Shown: positions 59,131 to 64,000 of the stretch, in pieces
How positions within the stretch are numbered: the stretch's first letter is position 1
Layout: each line of letters starts with the position of its first letter
NCBI RefSeq assembly: GCF_014639275.1
Contig: NZ_BMFW01000021.1
Span: 1-64,000 of the forward strand
Reading direction: 5' to 3'
Length of the DNA stretch: 64,000 nt
DNA from: Arthrobacter liuii
Lineage (GTDB): Bacteria; Actinomycetota; Actinomycetes; Actinomycetales; Micrococcaceae
The notes under the pieces: model-generated
Told to the model about the DNA's origin: nothing
Seen by the model: only the letters and a program-made list of their open reading frames with translations
Database searches by the model: none
Made by a program: the position numbers and the translations under genes

Positions 59131-59850
59131 ATGAAGCTCGCAAGAATTATAGCGAGAGCTAAAGAATGGATAAAAGCAGATCCCGGCGCCTGGTTCCATC
59201 GCACTGGGATAATGGCCCTATTTGGAACCGCCCTGACCGCTAACTTTGTGGTGGAGTATATTAATCAACGCAGTGTCACCCCAGCCGCTCCGATGGTGAT
59301 ACTTGCCCTCGTCACTGCACTGCTTCTCTCCCTCATCATCGTGGTGTGGGATCGCGCAGGGGAAAAATTTCTTATCGTATTGATTTTCGTGACGCCAGTC
59401 GCCGCCTTCTTAACAGCCTTCCAGTCACGGGACCTCCTAGCGGCCCCGGCGCTTCCGAGGCCCTCGTTGGCGCTGATGTTCTCCCTTGCGTTCACGGTAG
59501 TCGCCGCGGCTCTTACGTTCATTCTCTGGGGCATATACGGGGGTCGCGTCTACAACCCAGAAATCACGCCCGTTCAAAACGGCATAACGCTATTCGGCGT
59601 CTTGCTGTCTGCCATTGCATTTAATCTAGATCCAAAACTCGGACCTTGGATTGGCTGGCCAATAATCGCTGTCACGCTCTTTTCTTTAGCGCCAATATGG
59701 AAAGGCGAGGCCGAGATAAAGAGTCAAATAGCCGGCCTGGAGCGAACCATTAAAAGGTTAGAAGAGGAAAAGGCTGCCCTTGCCGCCAAGAGTATGCCCA
59801 CTGATGGCAAGGGCACATTTTTTGGCAAAAGGAAAGGTAAGAGAAGGTGA
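59131..59850 (+). CDS. Membrane protein with C-terminal coiled coil
   Basis: 239 residues. About six hydrophobic segments (24-205), then a charged helical tail with heptads (AGLERTIKRLEEEKAALAAK) and a basic end. Codon use is clearly less GC-rich than in the neighbours (AATTATAGCGAGAGC, TTATTAATCAAC-like stretches), so it was probably acquired recently. It overlaps the coupling-protein start by four bases. No family recognised; could be an accessory of the channel or a foreign insertion such as an exclusion factor. Confidence 0.6.
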   Translation: MKLARIIARAKEWIKADPGAWFHRTGIMALFGTALTANFVVEYINQRSVTPAAPMVILALVTALLLSLIIVVWDRAGEKFLIVLIFVTPVAAFLTAFQSRDLLAAPALPRPSLALMFSLAFTVVAAALTFILWGIYGGRVYNPEITPVQNGITLFGVLLSAIAFNLDPKLGPWIGWPIIAVTLFSLAPIWKGEAEIKSQIAGLERTIKRLEEEKAALAAKSMPTDGKGTFFGKRKGKRR

Positions 59851-61616
59851 GTGCACCGAACCGTAAAGGCATGGGCCTGGGGGATGCCATTCTGGTCTGG
59901 CTGGCAATCGGCTTCATCGTCATCGTTGGCGGCGGCGCGTACGCCGCCGTGCACATCGGCTCATGGATGGCTGGCTTGCCGACCCCTCCGGGTCACCCCA
60001 TCGACCTGATCGCCGGCCTCGTGAAGGGCAAAGTCATCTGGCCGGACCAGGCGACCGTCGTTGTGGTCGTCATGGCCGGCCTGGTCCTCGCCTTGGCCGC
60101 AGTCGTGTTCTGGGCTTGGCGAAAAGGTGCTTCCAAGCGTGCCCGGGTCGACAAAGCCGCCCGGTACCTCGGCCGCGGCAAGAACCTCACCGCGTTTTCC
60201 GAAAAGGGTGCCCAAGCCACCGCAGACCGGCTGGGCGTCGCCGGCAAACCGGGCATTGTCGTGGGTAAGGTCGTCTCCACCGGACAGACGTTCATCCAGT
60301 CCTGGGAAGACCTGAGTCTCGATATCTGGGGGCCCCGTACCGGTAAGTCCACCTCCCGCGTCATGCCGGCGATCCTGGACGCGCCCGGCGCGGTCGTCTC
60401 TACCTCGAACAAGCGCGACGTCGTTGACGGCACCCGCGGCGTCCGCGCCGCCACCGCACCTGTCTGGGTTTTTGACCCTCAGAAAATCGCCCAGGAAGAG
60501 CCCGACTGGTGGTGGAACCCGCTCTCCTACGTCACCGACGAAGAGAAGGCCTACAAGCTCACCCAGCACTTCTCCGTCGGCTCCCGCGTCCCGGGCTCCA
60601 AGCCGGACGCGTACTTCGACCCCAAGGCCGAAGACATCCTCTCCTCCTACTTCCTCGCCGCCGCCCTTGGGGACCTGCCCATCACACAGGTCTATTTCTG
60701 GGTCACCGAACAGGTCAGCCAGGAACCAATCGAGATCCTGAAAGAGCACGACTACGAGCTGCAATACCGCGGCCTGGAATCCACGCTCAAACTCGCTGAC
60801 AAGCAGCGCGACGGCATCTTCGGCACCGCCGAGAAGATGATCCAGTGCCTCAAGAGCCGCAACACACTCCGCTGGGTCGCCCCCACCGGAGGGGCCACGG
60901 TTGCCCAGGACGCCCGTCGGCAGTTCAACCCCCATGCCTTCGCCGCATCCCAGGAAACCATCTACATTCTCTCCAAAGAAGGTGCCGGCTCCGCCGCCCC
61001 GCTCACCACAGCCTTGACCGTGGCCATCGCAGAAGCCATGGAAGAACGGGCCGAGCGCAGCGGCGGCCGCCTCCCCAAGCCGGCGCTCTTCGCCCTGGAC
61101 GAACTCGCCAACGTCGTCCGCTGGGCCGGCCTGCCGGACCAGTTCAGCCACTACGGCTCCAAGGGGCTGATCGTCATGGGCATCCTGCAGTCCTGGTCTC
61201 AAGGTGTCGAACTCTGGGGAGAGGCGAATATGCGGAAAATCTGGTCCGCCGCCAACGTCAAGGTCTACGGCGGCGGTGTCGCCGAAGAAGGATTCCTCCG
61301 CGCCCTCTCGGACCTGATTGGGGACTACAGCTACACCAACGTCTCCATCAGCTCAGGCAAATCCGGGTCCAGCCGTTCCCGCCAGGAAGGGAAGGAACGC
61401 ATCTTCGACGTCTCCAACCTCGCGGAGCTGGACCGCGGCCGCGCCGTTGTCCTCGCCTCCGGCGCCCCCGCCACCCTCGTCCGCACCATGCCCTGGTACA
61501 CGGGAGCGCATAAGGAAGCTGTTGAAGCGTCCATCAAGCAGTACAGCCCCCGCCCCGAAGAGGAAGCTGTGCCGGCCGCTGCCGCTGCAGGCTCCAACCC
61601 CTGGGTCACGGGCTAA
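59847..61616 (+). CDS. Type IV coupling protein, VirD4/TraG-like
   Basis: 589 residues, GTG start. Two N-terminal membrane helices (about 12-35 and 72-92), then the hexameric motor domain: Walker A GPRTGKSTS near 165 and Walker B PALFALDELANV near 415. An ILSKEGAGSAAPL block lies between. It links a relaxase-DNA complex to the channel, but no relaxase gene is recognisable here. Separated from the rest of the operon by the recombinase cassette. Confidence 0.88.
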   Translation: MSAPNRKGMGLGDAILVWLAIGFIVIVGGGAYAAVHIGSWMAGLPTPPGHPIDLIAGLVKGKVIWPDQATVVVVVMAGLVLALAAVVFWAWRKGASKRARVDKAARYLGRGKNLTAFSEKGAQATADRLGVAGKPGIVVGKVVSTGQTFIQSWEDLSLDIWGPRTGKSTSRVMPAILDAPGAVVSTSNKRDVVDGTRGVRAATAPVWVFDPQKIAQEEPDWWWNPLSYVTDEEKAYKLTQHFSVGSRVPGSKPDAYFDPKAEDILSSYFLAAALGDLPITQVYFWVTEQVSQEPIEILKEHDYELQYRGLESTLKLADKQRDGIFGTAEKMIQCLKSRNTLRWVAPTGGATVAQDARRQFNPHAFAASQETIYILSKEGAGSAAPLTTALTVAIAEAMEERAERSGGRLPKPALFALDELANVVRWAGLPDQFSHYGSKGLIVMGILQSWSQGVELWGEANMRKIWSAANVKVYGGGVAEEGFLRALSDLIGDYSYTNVSISSGKSGSSRSRQEGKERIFDVSNLAELDRGRAVVLASGAPATLVRTMPWYTGAHKEAVEASIKQYSPRPEEEAVPAAAAAGSNPWVTG

Positions 61617-61628
61617 GAGGAGGCTGAA

Positions 61629-62054
61629 ATGACTACCGAGATCGGACTGTTCGGCTCAATCGACGCTGAAACCCTCGCTTCGGCGGAGGAGCAGAAGGCA
61701 CCGGAGCTGGTCTACGGCTCAGCCGAGGAATTTCTTCACGAACAGCTGCTTCCCACCTACGTCCGCGACGTCGACGGCCGCGCCGCCAAGTGGTGCATCG
61801 AGTGGTACTTCCACCCCGAAGCGGTCAGCCGGATAGAAGCCCTGTGGCGGGCCTGGGAGCACCTCAGGCTGGACGGGGCAACAGGAATCAGCGTCTGGTA
61901 CAAAGACCACGCAGATCACCACATGAGCGTGCTCCTCGACCCACGCGGCCCCTTCTACAAATGCGACATGCAAAAACACCGGGACCCGGAACACCTCGAA
62001 CCAAAGAGGGCACCGTCAGGCTGGTTTCCTGACGTAAGGCAGCAGCTGGCCTGA
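61629..62054 (+). CDS. DUF4913-family protein
   Basis: 141 residues, ATG with GAGGAGG upstream, 12 bp after the coupling-protein gene. Core LLPTYVRDVDGRAAKWCIEWYFHPEAVSRIEALWRAWEHLR (in pieces) is the DUF4913 signature. The family commonly follows coupling-protein genes on actinobacterial plasmids. Function unknown. Confidence 0.8.
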   Translation: MTTEIGLFGSIDAETLASAEEQKAPELVYGSAEEFLHEQLLPTYVRDVDGRAAKWCIEWYFHPEAVSRIEALWRAWEHLRLDGATGISVWYKDHADHHMSVLLDPRGPFYKCDMQKHRDPEHLEPKRAPSGWFPDVRQQLA

Positions 62055-62134
62055 CTTACGCGCCCTTCGGAACCGGGAATCCCCGATGGATCCCCGTTCG
62101 TCGAACGAAGGCCGTGGTGGAATGGATCGTGCCA

Positions 62135-62716
62135 ATGACTCTGAGCGACCTTCAAACCGGGATCCAATCCCTCAACTTGCCGTATCGAGAAGTTGCGGAC
62201 CGGTTGAGTATCGAGGACCCTTCGGCGTACGAACGCGTCATGGACGTGCTTCTCATTTGGAACGATGCCTTGAGCGAGGACTACGCATTTCTTTCAACCT
62301 ACGAAGAGTCGGTACTGCACGGTGAGAAGCCCATCAAGGACCATACCGAAACAGTGGAACAGCTGGGTGCGGCTCTAAAGAATCTCGACGCAAAAAACAT
62401 CGTTCTCTGGAGTGGCTACCTTCTGAACACCATCCGCCAGTACCTCTCCAAGGTGGGTCAGACGACCTTGGATAGGTCCGGTCGATATGAGGGCGAGGGG
62501 CGCAAGGAAGAAGCTCTCGAGGCCCGGAATGATCGACGCAAGGCGAAGCTACTCGAGACCCGGATCGAGCAAGCGGAGCTCTCCCAGCACCTTCGGGCAG
62601 CCGTTGCCCATGCAAACGCAACGGTCCGAGAGGTCGAGGCAGCGGCTGCCAGCGCACTGGTTGTGTCAAGTAGTTCTGGACCCACTGTGACGGTTCGATT
62701 TGAGCCCACCTGGTGA
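62135..62716 (+). pseudogene. Helical protein gene truncated by the IS21-type element
   Basis: Open from the ATG at 62135 (a GTG at 62114 is possible). The native part ends near 62660; the last 18 residues (VVSSSSGPTVTVRFEPTW) are read from the inserted element's end. The native part is helical and charged, with RRKAKLLETRIEQAELSQHL. No family recognised. The same element end (235 onward) has cut another gene at the left side of the window. Confidence 0.6.
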
Positions 62717-62738
62717 TGCTTCTGGGATTATCGTGGGT

Positions 62739-63086
62739 ATGGTTTCTTCCGGCTTGCCCGAACTCGATATTGCCCGTGCGCGCCGCTGGTGTGCTGGGCG
62801 GGTGCCTGCCAGGTTCAAGGATGAGATGCGGGTGGAGTGCGATGTCGCTGCCCGTCACATCACGATTCTTGAATGCCGCCCGCCATGGGATGAGAGCGGG
62901 GAAACGGAATGGTCGCGGTTCCCCATAGCCCGGATGTCTTTCACGAAGAAGACAGGGCTATGGACCTTGTTCTGGCGCGACCGGAATCTGAAGTTCCATC
63001 AGTACCGGTTCCTTGCTCCCAGCCCGAGTCTTCAGGTCCTCCTGGATCATGTGGATAAAAGCGGGGATCCCATTTTCTGGGGATAG
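62739..63086 (+). CDS. DUF3024-family protein, element passenger
   Basis: 115 residues from the ATG at 62739 (LPELDIARARRWCAGRVP is the usual family start). Conserved blocks: HITILECRPPW, RFPIARMSFTKKTGLWTLFWRDRN (in two pieces) and DPIFWG at the end. Family function unknown. It lies in the same element as istAB but on the opposite strand. Confidence 0.8.
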   Translation: MVSSGLPELDIARARRWCAGRVPARFKDEMRVECDVAARHITILECRPPWDESGETEWSRFPIARMSFTKKTGLWTLFWRDRNLKFHQYRFLAPSPSLQVLLDHVDKSGDPIFWG

Positions 63087-63103
63087 CAGCCGGGGGTATT
63101 CAT

Positions 63104-63916
63104 TCAACCTGCCAGCTGCTGGTTTTTGGTGTGGGCCAGCCGGTAGGAGTCCGTTCCGGTTTCGATAATGGTTCCCTTGAACGTGAGCCTGTCAACGATC
63201 GCCGCGCAAAGCCGGGGGTCCGTGAAGGTCTTGGTCCAGCCGGAAAATGATTCGTTGGTAGCTATGGCCACGGACGCTTTCTCCTCGCGTTCGGTGAGGA
63301 CCTGGAAGAGCAGTTCGGCGCCACGTTTATCCAGTTCCATGTAGCCCAGCTCGTCGATGCACAGCAGATCGACGCGGCCGTAACGGGCGATGGTCTTGGC
63401 CAGGACCTTTTCGTCTTCTGCCTCGACCAGCTCATTTACCAGCCTGGTGGCCAGGGTGTATCTGACCCTGAATCCCTTTTCCGCGGCGGCCGTGCCGAGA
63501 CCGATGAGCAGGTGGGACTTTCCGGTTCCCGAGTCCCCGATGAAGCACAGCGGCTGGCCTTTCCTGATCCAGTCGCCGGTCGCGAGGGTATTGATCGTGG
63601 CCTGGTTGATGTTCGGGTTGGCCTCGTAGTCGAAATCACCGAGCCATTTATCGCGCGGGAAGTTCGCCGCTTTCATTCTCCGTAAGGAACTGCGCCGGTC
63701 CCGGTCATCACAATCGGCGAGCAACAGCTCCGCGAGGAACCCCTGGTGTGAAAGCTGTCCTCTCCCTGCCAGGGCTTCCTCACGCACGGTTCTGATGGTC
63801 GGCAGGCGCAGCCGGCGGCATGCGTGTTCCAAGACGGCCATGGCGGCGGCTTGTGCTGTCATTCCGCGTCGGCGGCGCAGGGTCTGGGAGATGATTACCG
63901 GTGGGGTCGGGCTCAT
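63104..63916 (-). CDS. istB: IS21-family helper ATPase
   Basis: 270 residues. DnaC/IstB-type AAA ATPase that assembles on target DNA and stimulates the transposase. Walker A FIGDSGTGKSHLL near 125, Walker B VDLLCIDELGYME near 185, sensor ATNESFSGW, and the C-terminal IVDRLTFKGTIIETGTDSYR. Intact. Start overlaps the istA stop (ATGA). Confidence 0.95.
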   Translation of the reverse strand: MSPTPPVIISQTLRRRRGMTAQAAAMAVLEHACRRLRLPTIRTVREEALAGRGQLSHQGFLAELLLADCDDRDRRSSLRRMKAANFPRDKWLGDFDYEANPNINQATINTLATGDWIRKGQPLCFIGDSGTGKSHLLIGLGTAAAEKGFRVRYTLATRLVNELVEAEDEKVLAKTIARYGRVDLLCIDELGYMELDKRGAELLFQVLTEREEKASVAIATNESFSGWTKTFTDPRLCAAIVDRLTFKGTIIETGTDSYRLAHTKNQQLAG

Positions 63917-64000
63917 GATGCGTTTACGGCTGGGACGGGATCCGGGGCCGCGGCGCGGTCCGGGAGCCTGAGGAGCCGGTCGTTTGCTGCCATCGATGGC
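63913..64000 (-). CDS. istA: IS21-family transposase, C-terminal end only
   Basis: The last 28 codons, ending AANDRLLRLPDRAAAPDPV then PAVNAS, read off the right edge and overlap istB by four bases. Identity as istA rests on the coupling to istB; the DDE domain is outside the window. Confidence 0.7.
   Translation of the reverse strand, partial: PSMAANDRLLRLPDRAAAPDPVPAVNAS

Larger units (their letters stand above)
62661..64000. mobile_element. IS21-type element with DUF3024 gene (runs off the right edge)
   Basis: Starts around TGTGTCAAGTAGTTCTGG at 62662. Contains a plus-strand DUF3024 gene and minus-strand istB and istA, the latter leaving the window. The same outer end and part of DUF3024 recur at 235-562, showing that DUF3024 moves with the element. 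Inverted ends could not be compared because the far end is outside. Confidence 0.75.

Overview
The window looks like part of a large, self-transmissible-type plasmid from a high-GC actinobacterium of the Arthrobacter group (Micrococcaceae). Supporting signs are GC-rich coding throughout, frequent GTG starts and ATGA overlaps, an actinobacterial BsaP next to bioB, an actinobacterial-type LexA box, and a Rep-ParA-ParB block beside an actinobacterial type IV-like transfer operon. The genus is inferred from composition and gene content, not from a marker gene.

Layout, left to right. 1-600 holds a cut IS256-type end, a gene scrap and the left end of a second insertion element that recurs intact at 62661-64000. 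595-4700 carries a membrane esterase-like protein, a FlgN-like protein, an ECF sigma factor with its membrane partner, and a secreted protein built of ten exact-length 33-bp repeats. Two near-identical ECF-type promoters link these genes. 5232-6222 is a serine recombinase and a broken small gene. 6645-11453 is a compact defence-type module: an M.EcoRI-type adenine methyltransferase, a DUF262-HNH nuclease and an 852-aa SMC/RloC-like ATPase. 11771-16225 holds plasmid housekeeping genes (ParB-like, DUF4192, small proteins), several of them behind copies of one long repeated 5' leader. 16493-22169 is a tightly coupled biotin operon, bioB-bsaP-bioA-bioF-bioD, ending in a cytochrome P450.

22357-23800 is an IS110 element. 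23838-36720 is a complete 12.9-kb Tn3-family transposon with long terminal inverted repeats and a 5-bp target duplication (AGAAC). It sits inside another copy of the repeated leader. Its cargo is an Ugp-like ABC uptake operon with a HAD phosphatase, a metallophosphoesterase and an RpiR regulator. 37032-40628 contains small plasmid genes, a helicase-associated-domain protein and a pair behind a LexA box. 40638-44281 is the maintenance core: parB-like, parA, a primase-type Rep and a ribbon-helix-helix regulator, with ACTGTC inverted repeats on both sides of parAB.

46534-62054 is the transfer operon: CHAP hydrolase, lipoprotein, MinD-like ATPase, small membrane proteins, TrbL/VirB6-like protein, SCO6880-like protein, VirB4-like ATPase, VirD4/TraG-type coupling protein and DUF4913 protein. 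It is interrupted at 55652-59063 by a recombinase cassette (two tyrosine recombinases plus a small HTH protein) flanked by 11-bp direct repeats. I recognise no relaxase in the window. The right edge is an IS21-type element (istA-istB) with a DUF3024 gene, which truncates the gene at 62135.

Together the genes describe a mosaic accessory replicon: backbone maintenance and transfer functions, a defence module, and metabolic cargo (biotin synthesis, phospho-compound uptake), with at least six recombination systems that have cut into each other.
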